This document shows positions 8,456 to 16,511 of a stretch of DNA of 64,000 nucleotides, one piece after another. Source of the stretch: Pontixanthobacter sp. CEM42 (GTDB lineage: Bacteria; Pseudomonadota; Alphaproteobacteria; Sphingomonadales; Sphingomonadaceae); contig NZ_JADQTN010000001.1 of assembly GCF_017812015.1 (NCBI RefSeq), forward strand, positions 1,032,501-1,096,500. The letters are read 5' to 3'. Each line of letters starts with the position of its first letter. Position 1 is the first letter of the stretch. Under the pieces are notes generated by a model. The model was not told the origin of the DNA. It saw nothing but the letters and a program-made list of their open reading frames with translations, and ran no database searches. Made by a program: the position numbers and the translations under genes.

Positions 8456-9607
8456 ATGGCGGACAAACCACCACTCCCCGCTTTCGCAGCGATCATCGTT
8501 GCCGCTGGTAAAGGCGTGCGCGCCGGTCAGCCTCTTCCCAAACAGTTTGCCAAATGGCGCGGAAAGCCGGTCTTGCGTCACTCTGCGGAAATGCTGGCCG
8601 AAGCGGGTGCGAACCCGATTGTCGTTGCCATTCCCGAGAATGGCGATGAACTGGCTCGCAGCGCCTTAGCCGGCATAGACAACGTGCGTTTGGTTACTGG
8701 CGGCGCAACACGGCAAGCGTCGGTCAGTCTGGCGCTTGAAGTGCTTAAGGGTGATGCCGTTGCAAACGTGCTCATCCATGATGCCGCTCGCCCTGGCCTG
8801 AATGAGCTAGTTATTGAGCGCTTACTAGCGGCGCTGGTCACGCATAGCGGCGCTGTGCCGGTGCTACCTGTGGTGGATAGCCTAGCTGTCGATGCAGACG
8901 GCATGATGGTTGGGTCAGCCGAGCGAGAAACGCTGAGGCGGGTGCAAACCCCACAAGCATTCCACTACCGCGCGATTATGAGCGCACACCACGAATGGTC
9001 GAGCCAACCCAACGCCGGGGATGATGCGCAAATACTCCTCTCGGCAGGCGGCAAGGTTGCTCACGTAGAGGGCGACGAAGCACTCAAAAAACTCACTTTC
9101 GCAGAGGATTTTATGATCGATCTACCCTCCGTGCGAACTGGCATGGGATATGACGTGCATCGGCTAGTTGCAGGTGAGGAATTGTGGCTCGGCGGTATCA
9201 AGATTGATCATGACAAGGGCCTGTCTGGTCACAGCGATGCGGACGTGGCGCTTCACGCTCTAGTTGACGCTCTCCTCGGGGCGGTCGGTGCGGGCGACAT
9301 TGGCGAGCATTTCCCGCCCAGCGAGGCGCGATGGAAAGGTGCATCGTCAGACAAGTTTGTAGAACATGCAGCCACGCTTGTTGCGGAATCGGGATATTGC
9401 GTCGGCAATGTCGATCTTACGATCATTTGCGAGGCTCCAAAGATCGGGGTTCATCGCGACGCAATGCGACGGACGATTGCCGAGCTACTGGGCGTTGACA
9501 CCGCGCAAGTGAGCGTCAAAGCAACAACAACGGAGCGATTGGGCTTTACTGGCCGAGGTGAAGGTATCGCTGCGCAGGCGATAGCCACTGTCTTGAAGGA
9601 AGATTGA
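8456..9607 (+). CDS. ispDF: Bifunctional MEP-pathway enzyme IspD/IspF
   Basis: The 383-residue fusion joins two steps of the non-mevalonate isoprenoid pathway. The IspD part (residues 1-225) has the cytidylyltransferase signature AAIIVAAGKGVRAG with PKQF, then ATRQASVSLAL and VLIHDAARP. The IspF part (226-383) has GMGYDVHRL with metal ligands near Asp233 and His235, LSGHSDADVALHALVDALLG, GDIGEHFPP and KATTTERLGFTGRGEG. The fusion is common in alphaproteobacteria and catalyses CDP-methylerythritol and cyclic diphosphate formation. ATG 8456 fits the family start; an upstream TTG at 8417 would add an unrelated leader. A small secreted-protein gene follows after one base. Confidence 0.95.
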   Translation: MADKPPLPAFAAIIVAAGKGVRAGQPLPKQFAKWRGKPVLRHSAEMLAEAGANPIVVAIPENGDELARSALAGIDNVRLVTGGATRQASVSLALEVLKGDAVANVLIHDAARPGLNELVIERLLAALVTHSGAVPVLPVVDSLAVDADGMMVGSAERETLRRVQTPQAFHYRAIMSAHHEWSSQPNAGDDAQILLSAGGKVAHVEGDEALKKLTFAEDFMIDLPSVRTGMGYDVHRLVAGEELWLGGIKIDHDKGLSGHSDADVALHALVDALLGAVGAGDIGEHFPPSEARWKGASSDKFVEHAATLVAESGYCVGNVDLTIICEAPKIGVHRDAMRRTIAELLGVDTAQVSVKATTTERLGFTGRGEGIAAQAIATVLKED

Positions 9608-9608
9608 T

Positions 9609-10139
9609 ATGCTGAAGAAAAAGCTCGCCGCAGCGGCTGGATTGCTCGCTCTCATGCAGCCTCAAGTTGCAATGGCGCAAGATTGCATCGCGCCAGATGA
9701 TCTGAGTGACGCGATGATCTACCTGATGCCGATCGCCTTTGACAGTTATAGAGAAACATGTGCGGATACGCTCAAACCGGAGGGCTTCGTTGCACGAGAA
9801 GGCGACACCTTCGTCGCTAAGTATAGCGCGCTACAGGACGAAAAGTGGGATGGTGCGTTTCGGTTCTTTGGTACCTTCGCGAAGAAGGGAAAGAAGGGTG
9901 ACGAAATGGCGCAATTGTTCGACTCGATGCCGCCCGACACAGTGAGACCGCTGTTCGATGCAATCATCAAGTTGGAGCTGGCCAAGGAAATCAAAGTCAA
10001 AGACTGCCACAAGATAGAAGGTATATTGGAACCTCTCGCTCCGCTTCCTCCGCAGAACTTCGGCTTACTGGTCGCAAGAATTTTCGAACTGGTGCCGGGC
10101 AAGAGAGAGCCAAAAGTCTGCTCTTCGGAAGAACAATGA
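9609..10139 (+). CDS. Small secreted protein of unknown function
   Basis: Not assigned to a family. The 176-residue product starts with a typical Sec signal peptide (basic MLKKK, hydrophobic AAAAGLLALM, then a probable cleavage after AMA), giving a mature protein of about 153 residues. It has four Cys in the mature part (residues near 26, 51, 133 and 171), which could form disulphides in the periplasm. The rest is mainly helical and charged, with a Lys/Gly run FAKKGKKGDEM. It starts one base after ispDF and its stop overlaps the cinA start (ATGA), so the three genes form one translation-coupled unit. A periplasmic role is inferred only from the signal peptide. Confidence 0.7.
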   Translation: MLKKKLAAAAGLLALMQPQVAMAQDCIAPDDLSDAMIYLMPIAFDSYRETCADTLKPEGFVAREGDTFVAKYSALQDEKWDGAFRFFGTFAKKGKKGDEMAQLFDSMPPDTVRPLFDAIIKLELAKEIKVKDCHKIEGILEPLAPLPPQNFGLLVARIFELVPGKREPKVCSSEEQ

Positions 10140-10636
10140 CAGACACCCTCCTCCCCGCAGATATTGACGCACTCGCCAAGCGGGTAGTGGAAGAAAATGC
10201 CAACGCCGGTCGGAAGATCGTTGTGGCAGAGAGTTGCACGGGCGGATTGGTTGCCGCTGCACTTACCGAGATACCCGGTTCCTCAGCAGTGTTGGAACGC
10301 GGCTTTGTCACCTATTCCAACGAAGCAAAGATGGAAGATCTTGATGTTGCTAGTGACATCATCGAGACCTTCGGCGCTGTATCAATCGCCTGCGTTTGGG
10401 CAATGGCCGATGGTGCCCTGCGGAACAGCAAAGCCGATGTAGCAGTGGCGATTAGCGGGGTTGCCGGACCTGGCGGCGGAACCGATCTCAAGCCAGTGGG
10501 TACCGTTGTTTTTGCACGTGCTATCCGCGGGGCAGATGGCGAGCCAGAAGGTGAATTGAAAAGTTTTGGCGACCTAGGACGCGCGGAAGTACGCCGTCAG
10601 GCTACGCTCTGCGCGTTGGAGTTACTGCTTCCGTAG
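10136..10636 (+). CDS. CinA C-terminal domain protein (nicotinamide-nucleotide amidase type)
   Basis: The 166-residue protein corresponds to the stand-alone C-terminal CinA domain (PncC type). Recognisable elements are VVAESCTGGLVAAALTEIPG with the catalytic-type Ser-Cys-Thr, GFVTYSNEAK, and the Gly-rich AISGVAGPGGGTDLKPVGTV. Enzymes of this type deamidate nicotinamide mononucleotide to nicotinic acid mononucleotide in pyridine nucleotide recycling. The N-terminal molybdopterin-like domain of full CinA is absent. The ATG overlaps the preceding stop. The 3' end overlaps the convergent ratA gene by 40 bp, so the last 13 codons of each gene read through the other. Confidence 0.88.
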   Translation: MTDTLLPADIDALAKRVVEENANAGRKIVVAESCTGGLVAAALTEIPGSSAVLERGFVTYSNEAKMEDLDVASDIIETFGAVSIACVWAMADGALRNSKADVAVAISGVAGPGGGTDLKPVGTVVFARAIRGADGEPEGELKSFGDLGRAEVRRQATLCALELLLP

Positions 10637-11058
10637 AGCTCATCCGCGCGCGTCTCGAACGCCGCAACCATTTTACGGAACGCACGGTCAAAATACTGTC
10701 CGGCCAGAGCCTCGAAAACGCGATTCTTGAATGTAAAATCTACACAGAAGTCGACTTCGCATCCACCGTCAGGCAGCGGTGCAAACGTCCAACGATTGTC
10801 GAGATCGCGCAACGGACCGTCAACATAGTGAACTTGGATTGATGTGGCGCGTTCCTTCAAAACACGGGAGGTAAACTTCTCTCTCAACGATTTGAAGCCA
10901 ACCACCATATCGGCGACCATTTCAGTATCACTGTTTGATGTTACGCGGGTTGCAACCACCCATGGCAGGAACTCTTTGTAGCGCCCGACATCGGCGACCA
11001 GATCGAACATCTGTTCGCAACTATAGGGAAGCACCCGTTTCTCGCGGATGCCCGGCAC
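10597..11058 (-). CDS. ratA: RatA/COQ10-type START-domain protein
   Basis: The 153-residue protein is a single polyketide-cyclase/START-like domain. It matches the RatA/COQ10 family: REKRVLPYSCEQMFDLVADV, YKEFLPWVVATRV, ADMVVGFKSLREKFTSRV, VHYVDGPLRDLDNRWTF, GCEVDFCVDFTFKNRVFEAL and ALAGQYFDRAFRKMVAAFE. In bacteria the family is annotated either as ribosome-association toxin RatA or as a coenzyme Q-binding protein; the ubiquinone role is the more likely one in alphaproteobacteria (inference). A GTG start is used, sharing one base with the lipA stop TAG, so the two are translationally coupled. Confidence 0.88.
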   Translation of the reverse strand: MPGIREKRVLPYSCEQMFDLVADVGRYKEFLPWVVATRVTSNSDTEMVADMVVGFKSLREKFTSRVLKERATSIQVHYVDGPLRDLDNRWTFAPLPDGGCEVDFCVDFTFKNRVFEALAGQYFDRAFRKMVAAFETRADELYGSSNSNAQSVA

Positions 11059-12020
11059 TAGGCGTTTTGCCGAGCCGCTTGCTTGGCCAGCTTGGCTTCG
11101 CGCGCCGCGCGCATTTCAGCGAAGTCATCGCCTGCGTGATAACTTGACCGTGTCAGCGGTGTGGAGGCCACTTGGAGGAAGCCTTTAGCACGAGCAATCG
11201 CTCCAAACGCATCGAAGGCTTTGGGCGTAACAAAGTCTTCGACCTTGGCATGCTTCGGCGTCGGCTGAAGATACTGTCCCATGGTCATGAAATCGATATC
11301 CGCGGTACGCATATCGTCCATCACTTGGTGGACTTCGAGCCGCTGCTCACCCAAGCCGAGCATAATCCCGGATTTGGTGAAGATCATCGGATCGTGGCTC
11401 TTCACTTCTTCGAGCAAGCGCAATGAAGCGTAGTAGCGGGCACCTGGTCGGATCGTAGGGTAAAGCCGGGGTACGGTTTCCAGATTGTGGTTGTAAACAT
11501 CCGGCCCCGCCTCGCAGATCGCCTCAACCGCAGGTCGCATCTTCCCGCGAAAATCAGGAGTGAGAATTTCAATAGTGGTGTTCGGTGTCTCGCGGCGAAG
11601 CGCCTTGATCACTTTGACGAACTGCCCTGCACCGCCATCAGGCAAGTCATCACGGTCAACCGAGGTGATTACAATGTGTTCGAGACCCATCTTCGCTGCT
11701 GCAACCGCAGTGTTCTCCGGTTCCATCGGATCGACAATTCGAGGCATACCGGTTTTGACGTTACAAAATGCACAAGCGCGTGTGCAGACGTCGCCGAGAA
11801 TCATCACTGTCGCGTGCTTCTTCGTCCAGCATTCGCCGATATTAGGGCAGGCTGCCTCTTCACAAACGGTGTTCAGATTGAGCTCGCGCATCAGCTTGCG
11901 CGTTTCGTGGTAGCCTTTGCTGACAGGAGCTTTCACCCGAATCCAATCGGGCTTGCGTTGGCGCGCGGGGCGTTCGCCTTCTGGCGATGGTGTTGACGAA
12001 AGATCGTTCATGAGCGCCAT
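11058..12020 (-). CDS. lipA: Lipoyl synthase LipA
   Basis: The 320-residue radical SAM enzyme carries both iron-sulphur clusters of lipoyl synthase. The auxiliary cluster ligands are in [13 protein letters not shown], and the radical SAM CX3CX2C motif is [12 protein letters not shown]. Other family motifs are [51 protein letters not shown] and the C-terminal RSSYHAGD with the cluster-ligand Ser. It inserts sulphur into octanoyl groups to form the lipoyl cofactor needed by the pyruvate dehydrogenase encoded at 30532-33024. The first ATG is used; another lies three codons downstream. Neither has a clear Shine-Dalgarno. Confidence 0.96.
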   Translation of the reverse strand: MALMNDLSSTPSPEGERPARQRKPDWIRVKAPVSKGYHETRKLMRELNLNTVCEEAACPNIGECWTKKHATVMILGDVCTRACAFCNVKTGMPRIVDPMEPENTAVAAAKMGLEHIVITSVDRDDLPDGGAGQFVKVIKALRRETPNTTIEILTPDFRGKMRPAVEAICEAGPDVYNHNLETVPRLYPTIRPGARYYASLRLLEEVKSHDPMIFTKSGIMLGLGEQRLEVHQVMDDMRTADIDFMTMGQYLQPTPKHAKVEDFVTPKAFDAFGAIARAKGFLQVASTPLTRSSYHAGDDFAEMRAAREAKLAKQAARQNA

Positions 12021-12154
12021 TTAGGGGCGTTGCGCACTGTCCGCAATGCTAGCGTCACCTATGGAAACCTATTCGCGGATCGGCGCCTATGCATTGCCGT
12101 GGATGAAACGTACCGCGCATTGCTCCGCAAGCACTGACGGACTAGAAAACATCC

Positions 12155-13138
12155 ATGGACGTTTCTGCATTACAGACCTTTACCTCGCCGGTGGTGCTCT
12201 TCTTTATTCTCGGGCTGTTTGCGGCCTTTGTCCGCTCCGACCTCGCCATCCCTGAAGCCATCGCAAAGGGCATGTCGCTCTATCTGATGGCTGCGATTGG
12301 TCTGAAAGGCGGCGTGGCGGTGGCCGAGTCGGGCCTTAGCCCTCTCGTCGCCGTCGCCTTGCTTGCAGGGATCGTCGCAAGCTTTTTGCTGCCCTTGATC
12401 GCTTATGTTGTACTGAAAGGCTTCGGAAAGCTTGATCGCCTGAACGCCGGAGCGGTGGCTGCGCATTATGGTTCGGTCAGCGTCGTGACCTATGTCACCG
12501 CGGTTGAAATTCTTGAACTGTCCGCCCTACCCGCTGCCGGTTTTATGGTGGCAGTGCTCGCCGCCATGGAAACGCCAGCGATCTTGAGCGGACTGATGCT
12601 CGCCAAAGGCGGGAACGACGGGGAGAAAGGCAATCGCGGTGAAATGCTGCGCGAAGTATTCCTCAATGCATCGGTTGTGCTGTTGCTCGGTGCATTCGGT
12701 ATCGGAATGATCGCAGGGCCTAGCGGATTTGCTGAAGTATCACCGTTCTTCCAAGCGGGTTTCAAAGGCGTCCTGTGCCTATTCCTGCTCGACATGGGTT
12801 TGATCGCCGCCCGGCGCATCATGGCATCACGTTCGATAACGTGGCGGCTGACTGTCATCGCCATATTGCTGCCAGTCTTTAATGGCGCTTTGGGCGTACT
12901 TGTGGGTACTGCCATCGGCCTTGATGTCGGCTCAACCGCCGCATTCGGAGTATTGTGTGCAAGTGCCAGCTACATCGCTGTCCCGGCCGCGATGCGATTG
13001 GCGCTGCCAGAAGCCGATCCGGGGGTCTACCTGACGATGTCGCTAAGCATTACGTTCCCGTTCAATATCCTGATCAATATCGGATTGCTCACTGCGTTTG
13101 CGCAAGCGATTGCCGGTCCTGCTGGAGCTTTACCATGA
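12155..13138 (+). CDS. sbtA: SbtA-type sodium-dependent bicarbonate transporter
   Basis: The 327-residue membrane protein has about ten hydrophobic segments arranged as two related halves. It matches the SbtA permease family: LFFILGLFAAFVRSDLAIPEAI near the N-terminus, SLYLMAAIGLKGG, HYGSVSVVTYVTAVE, GLMLAKGG before a cytoplasmic loop, then a second half with FLLDMGLIAARRI and FGVLCASASYIAVPAAMRLALPEADPG. Cyanobacterial SbtA takes up bicarbonate with sodium. The stop overlaps the start of a PII-like gene, and a carbonic anhydrase follows, which strongly supports bicarbonate as substrate. It is divergent from lipA across 134 bp. Confidence 0.9.
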   Translation: MDVSALQTFTSPVVLFFILGLFAAFVRSDLAIPEAIAKGMSLYLMAAIGLKGGVAVAESGLSPLVAVALLAGIVASFLLPLIAYVVLKGFGKLDRLNAGAVAAHYGSVSVVTYVTAVEILELSALPAAGFMVAVLAAMETPAILSGLMLAKGGNDGEKGNRGEMLREVFLNASVVLLLGAFGIGMIAGPSGFAEVSPFFQAGFKGVLCLFLLDMGLIAARRIMASRSITWRLTVIAILLPVFNGALGVLVGTAIGLDVGSTAAFGVLCASASYIAVPAAMRLALPEADPGVYLTMSLSITFPFNILINIGLLTAFAQAIAGPAGALP

Positions 13139-13443
13139 TCGAAACTGTGATTCGCAAACGAATCGAAATATTGGCCGATACGCCGTTGGTGAAAGTGGTC
13201 ACCAAGGCAATCGACGAGGCTGGAATTACCGGTTGGACCGTTTTGCCTGTGCAATCGGGTAGTGGGCGTGATGGCGCTTGGCGGGAAGAACGCGTGACCG
13301 GCTCGGACAAATCGTTGATCCTGACAGTAGCATCGCAGGAACGCGCTGAGAAACTGTCCGAAGCGCTTGCCCCGATCCTATCGAGCCACGGCCTGTTGCT
13401 CACAATGTGGGATGTCGAAGTCATCCGCGGTGAGCGCTTCTGA
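13135..13443 (+). CDS. sbtB: PII-like regulator SbtB of the bicarbonate transporter
   Basis: The 102-residue protein starts with an ATG overlapping the sbtA stop (ATGA). It has the ferredoxin-like PII pattern: a beta strand, a helix containing LVKVVTKAIDEAGITGWTVL, then the T-loop region PVQSGSGRDGAWREERVTG, and a second half LILTVASQERAEKLSEALAPI with a final strand in WDVEVIRGERF. The Gly/Arg-rich loop resembles the nucleotide-binding T-loop of SbtB, which senses adenine nucleotides and binds SbtA. The classical PII uridylylation Tyr is not evident. Its position between transporter and carbonic anhydrase fits control of bicarbonate flux (inference). Confidence 0.85.
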   Translation: MIETVIRKRIEILADTPLVKVVTKAIDEAGITGWTVLPVQSGSGRDGAWREERVTGSDKSLILTVASQERAEKLSEALAPILSSHGLLLTMWDVEVIRGERF

Positions 13444-14084
13444 TGCCTGAGTTTGCGCAATTGCTTGAGGGCTATCGGCGTTTCCGTAAAAATGGATACG
13501 CGACCCAGCGCGACCGGTTCGAACGGTTAGCGGAACACGGCCAGTCACCCAAGCTGATGGTCATTGCGTGCTCCGACAGCCGTGTCGACCCAGCGCAGAT
13601 TTTCGATGTCGATCCTGGCGAGATATTTGTCGTGCGGAATGTCGCCGCGCTGGTTCCGCCGTTCGAAACGACGCCAGGGATGCATGGCGTTTCCGCAGCG
13701 CTAGAATTCGCAGTGAACGTTCTGAAGGTTCGTCAAATCGTAGTAATGGGACACGGCAAATGCGGAGGCTGCAAAGCCGCGCTGACCAAAGAATTGCACG
13801 GAGCGCCTCTCGGTAAAGGCGGCTTTGTCGCCAATTGGATCAGCCAGTTGGACGAGGTGAGAGGCCCGGTCGTTGATGAGCACGGCACACAGGGACGCGA
13901 AGCCGAGAGGGCCATGGAATTGGCAGCGGTTCGGGTCAGTCTGGAGAATCTACACTCTTTCCCATGCGTCCAGGAACGCGAAGCGTCAGGTGACCTAGTG
14001 CTACGCGGTACGTTCTTCGCGATTTTTGATGGCGTGTTGCACGTACTTGATCGTGAAAGCGGCGAGTTCATACCGGAAGAATAG
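13443..14084 (+). CDS. Beta-class carbonic anhydrase
   Basis: The 213-residue enzyme has the beta-carbonic anhydrase zinc site: Cys43, Asp45 and Arg47 in VIACSDSRVDP, His104 and Cys107 in VMGHGKCGGC. VVRNVAALVPP and GVSAALEFAV are also typical, and the C-terminal region LRGTFFAIFDGVLHVLD closes the fold. It has no signal peptide and should act in the cytoplasm. The ATG shares a base with the sbtB stop (TGATG), so the three genes are translated as one unit. It interconverts the bicarbonate delivered by SbtA with CO2, presumably for carboxylases of central metabolism, because no autotrophic genes are visible here. Confidence 0.94.
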   Translation: MPEFAQLLEGYRRFRKNGYATQRDRFERLAEHGQSPKLMVIACSDSRVDPAQIFDVDPGEIFVVRNVAALVPPFETTPGMHGVSAALEFAVNVLKVRQIVVMGHGKCGGCKAALTKELHGAPLGKGGFVANWISQLDEVRGPVVDEHGTQGREAERAMELAAVRVSLENLHSFPCVQEREASGDLVLRGTFFAIFDGVLHVLDRESGEFIPEE

Positions 14085-14129
14085 GCGTCCAAGGTTGCGC
14101 GGCTCGCAAGGAGTCCTATCAATAGGACT

Positions 14130-14855
14130 ATGTCTCAAGAAACACTCAGAAATATCGCTCTGCTTATCGATGCAGACAACACAACACCTCAAGGTATCGA
14201 TCCCGTCCTCACGGTGATGGCCGAGCTTGGCCAAGTGAATATCCGCCGTGCCTATGGCAACTTTGCCAAAGGCAATCTTGCGAAGTGGGATAAAATCACC
14301 AACCGCTTCGGGATCAGACCCCAACAACAATTCGATGTATCGAAGGGCAAAAATGCCACCGACATGGCGATGACCATCGATGCAATTGATTTGCTCAATC
14401 AAGGCAAAGTCGACGGTTTCGGCCTGATGACATCTGACAGCGACTTTACCCCGCTGGTCACCCGCCTGCGGCAGGATGGCATTGTCGTATACGGTTTCGG
14501 AAGCTCAAAAACGCCGGAGTCCTTCCGCTCGGTGTGCACGCGCTTCATCGACATCGACAAGCTGATTGCTGCCAACAAGCAGCAAAACCAGGCCAGCGGC
14601 GATGCGAAGCAAACAGATGCGCCCTCTATCGACGAGCAATTGGAGGAGCTTATTGTTGCAGCCTACAACGAAGCAAAACGTGATCAAAAGGGCTACGCCA
14701 AGCTTCAGCAGGTTGGTCAGATTGCAGGCAATCGCTCTAGCTTCGATGTCCGCAATTACGGTTTCAAGAGCCTGTCTGATCTATTCGATTCTCTGCCGAA
14801 CTTTCAGATCGACCGGCGTGATGACGGTCAAATCTACGTGAAGCGTCTGCACTAA
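14130..14855 (+). CDS. NYN-domain nuclease-like protein with OST-HTH/LOTUS domain
   Basis: The 241-residue protein joins two domains. The N-terminal NYN (PIN-like) domain has acidic motifs ALLIDADNTTP, a central KNATDMAMTIDAIDLL and GFGLMTSDSDFTPLVTRLR followed by VVYGFGSSKTPESFRSVCTRFIDID. A linker rich in Gln/Ala leads to a C-terminal OST-HTH/LOTUS domain (about 170-241: LEELIVAAYNEAKRDQKGYA, then FDVRNYGFKSLSDLFDSLPN and IYVKRLH). NYN proteins of this bacterial group are predicted RNases, and LOTUS domains bind RNA; the substrate is unknown. It follows the carbonic anhydrase by 45 bp and is closed by a strong terminator. Confidence 0.88.
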   Translation: MSQETLRNIALLIDADNTTPQGIDPVLTVMAELGQVNIRRAYGNFAKGNLAKWDKITNRFGIRPQQQFDVSKGKNATDMAMTIDAIDLLNQGKVDGFGLMTSDSDFTPLVTRLRQDGIVVYGFGSSKTPESFRSVCTRFIDIDKLIAANKQQNQASGDAKQTDAPSIDEQLEELIVAAYNEAKRDQKGYAKLQQVGQIAGNRSSFDVRNYGFKSLSDLFDSLPNFQIDRRDDGQIYVKRLH

Positions 14856-14857
14856 TG

Positions 14858-14890
14858 AAAAAGGCGCGAGCCGAAACTCGCGCCTTTCCA
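14858..14890. terminator. Bidirectional rho-independent terminator
   Basis: An 11-base perfect stem (AAAGGCGCGAG at 14860-14870 and CTCGCGCCTTT at 14877-14887) with a six-base loop lies between two convergent genes. A-rich bases on the left and T-rich bases on the right let it serve both the NYN gene on the plus strand and the gene ending at 14913 on the minus strand. Confidence 0.85.
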
Positions 14891-14912
14891 AATAGTCAGG
14901 TTTGTGTAGCGG

Positions 14913-16211
14913 TTACATCGCCGCTGCTGCTGCACTAGCGTTTGTGTCGGCATAGATGGCCCATAAATCGGCCACATGCTTATAGTCGCCGGTTACGTTC
15001 GCAAAGCTTGCTTTGGCTGCCTCCGCCTTGCCCAAATCGGCTTGGGCGATGCCCATCCGCATGTAGGCTAGGCTCTGATCAACTTCCGGCTTGTTTACAG
15101 CGATAGCAAACATTTCCTCTGCTTTGGCGGGTTCGCCAAGGCTCAAATAGATATCGCCGGCAGCCATCGCATCGACGCCGTCTGCTCCTGCGGCACGCGC
15201 ATCGGCTTCTAGCTCAGGCATGTCTTCGCGCACGCCAGCAACACGCGCGACAATGCCGCTTCGCGCCTCTTGGACGATGACGCGATCTGCACTCAACACA
15301 CCGGAGGAAAGGCCTTCAGCGACAATCCGCTGCGTCTCGGCCGGGAACCGCACATTTGCCGCTTCGATGTAGTTCACATAGTCGCGGTCGGTGGCGAGGC
15401 CCGATGTACGATCGAGCAATCGCAGAAGGTCCAGCATGATTTTGCTGTCGAGGTCAAAATACTCGCGGCGAAGCGCAATTACGTTGGTCCAGTTGGCATC
15501 GGTCGGATAGTATTTGACCTGCATCGCTGTCCATTCAAGCGCTTGGTCCTGAATTTCGTTATTATAGGCTGCGGAAAAGGCCCGCGTGATGATCTTCTCC
15601 GGAGGCATTTGGCCGTTTGCGATCGCGGCATCTGCCACAGTCTTCAGATAGGCGATGCCCTCAGGATAACGATCCTCAGCAAAATACAGACCGGAAATAG
15701 TGTTCTCCAGATCTGGCACCGTAAAACCGGCAGCGCTTGCCGCAAGAATGCGCGTGCGTGCGGTATCGAAATCGTTGTCAGAGTAAGCGAGTTGCCCTGA
15801 ATTATACAGGAACCTGCCCGCATCCGTCGGTGATGCAAGACCGCTTTCGATCATCAATTCATAGCCCTGCCGTTGGAGCGGCACGTCCTTAGCTGCAACG
15901 CCGATATTCACGATCAAGCGACCACCAGCCATCTTGTCATCGGGTGTCGACATGGCGGCGACCATTGCCGGGATACCGGCTTTCGCGCCCTCCGTGTCGG
16001 CCACCAAGCCTTTGGTCTTTTCATCGACAGGTGTGTAGGCCGCTACGAACGCTTCCGAATACTCGGTCTTGCGTTCTTTATCTTTTTTCTGCGCATGTGC
16101 GGGCGCTTCAAGCGCTCCTGCAGTTAGTGCGGTGCCGCACATCAAAGCGACAGCGAAAGCGATGTTCGAACCAATGCGCTTGTCTGCTTTGGTACGGTTG
16201 CGAGTAAACAT
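14913..16211 (-). CDS. Secreted helical-repeat (TPR-like) protein of unknown function
   Basis: The 432-residue product has a long Sec signal peptide (basic FTRNRTKADKR, hydrophobic SNIAFAVALMCGTALTAGAL, probable cleavage after AHA). The mature part is almost entirely helical, with recurrent 30-40-residue helix pairs resembling tetratricopeptide repeats, for example AGRFLYNSGQLAYSDNDFDT, then LYFAEDRYPEGIAYLKTV and IYLSLGEPAKAEEMFAIAVN, ending in LAYMRMGIAQADLGKAEAAK. A role as a periplasmic scaffold is inferred. GGGAGA lies ahead of the ATG. It ends in an Ala-rich tail and shares the terminator at 14858-14890. No catalytic motif was recognised. Confidence 0.75.
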   Translation of the reverse strand: MFTRNRTKADKRIGSNIAFAVALMCGTALTAGALEAPAHAQKKDKERKTEYSEAFVAAYTPVDEKTKGLVADTEGAKAGIPAMVAAMSTPDDKMAGGRLIVNIGVAAKDVPLQRQGYELMIESGLASPTDAGRFLYNSGQLAYSDNDFDTARTRILAASAAGFTVPDLENTISGLYFAEDRYPEGIAYLKTVADAAIANGQMPPEKIITRAFSAAYNNEIQDQALEWTAMQVKYYPTDANWTNVIALRREYFDLDSKIMLDLLRLLDRTSGLATDRDYVNYIEAANVRFPAETQRIVAEGLSSGVLSADRVIVQEARSGIVARVAGVREDMPELEADARAAGADGVDAMAAGDIYLSLGEPAKAEEMFAIAVNKPEVDQSLAYMRMGIAQADLGKAEAAKASFANVTGDYKHVADLWAIYADTNASAAAAAM

Positions 16212-16511
16212 TCTGGGTCTCTCCCATAATTGAAATAAATAAGCCTGTTCGGCTGAAGCTACGTCTCAATAACGCGCTAGTGCCGTTATGTGTCCCGTAT
16301 TGCAAATCGTTCTACCAAAAACGCCCTGAATGGGCATTGAACGCCCGCAATTCTGCGGTTTCAGCCGCAATCGCTCACAACGCAGAGCAAGGTGTGGAAA
16401 ACCTGCTGTTTTGGTGCCCTGGGACACCCGTCAGAGTGGCGGAATTGGGGGCGATAGCGTACATCGGAAACTCAACAGACCTTGTGTCGAAAGCATTAGA
16501 AAAGAGCCCTC
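16212..16511. other. 300-bp gap upstream of gyrA, no gene seen
   Basis: This divergent gap between the secreted helical-repeat protein (minus) and gyrA (plus) holds short dyads (for example GCGG-N6-CCGC near 16355, and GCCC-N5-GGGC near 16323) and a segment at 16431-16446 reminiscent of the 5' part of tRNA-Leu, but no complete tRNA can be folded. It presumably holds the gyrA promoter and a long leader. No convincing protein gene was found. Confidence 0.5.

Noticed and set aside
7836-8669. Plus-strand frame of 277 codons across dusB
   Set aside because: It covers the antisense of dusB and the start of ispDF in another frame; no homology or start signal was found.
16431-16500. tRNA-Leu-like stretch (GTGGCGGAATTGG) upstream of gyrA
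   Set aside because: The D-arm-like bases match tRNA-Leu, but no acceptor pairing, anticodon stem or T arm can be completed, so it is not a tRNA gene. It could be a remnant, but a chance match is as likely.
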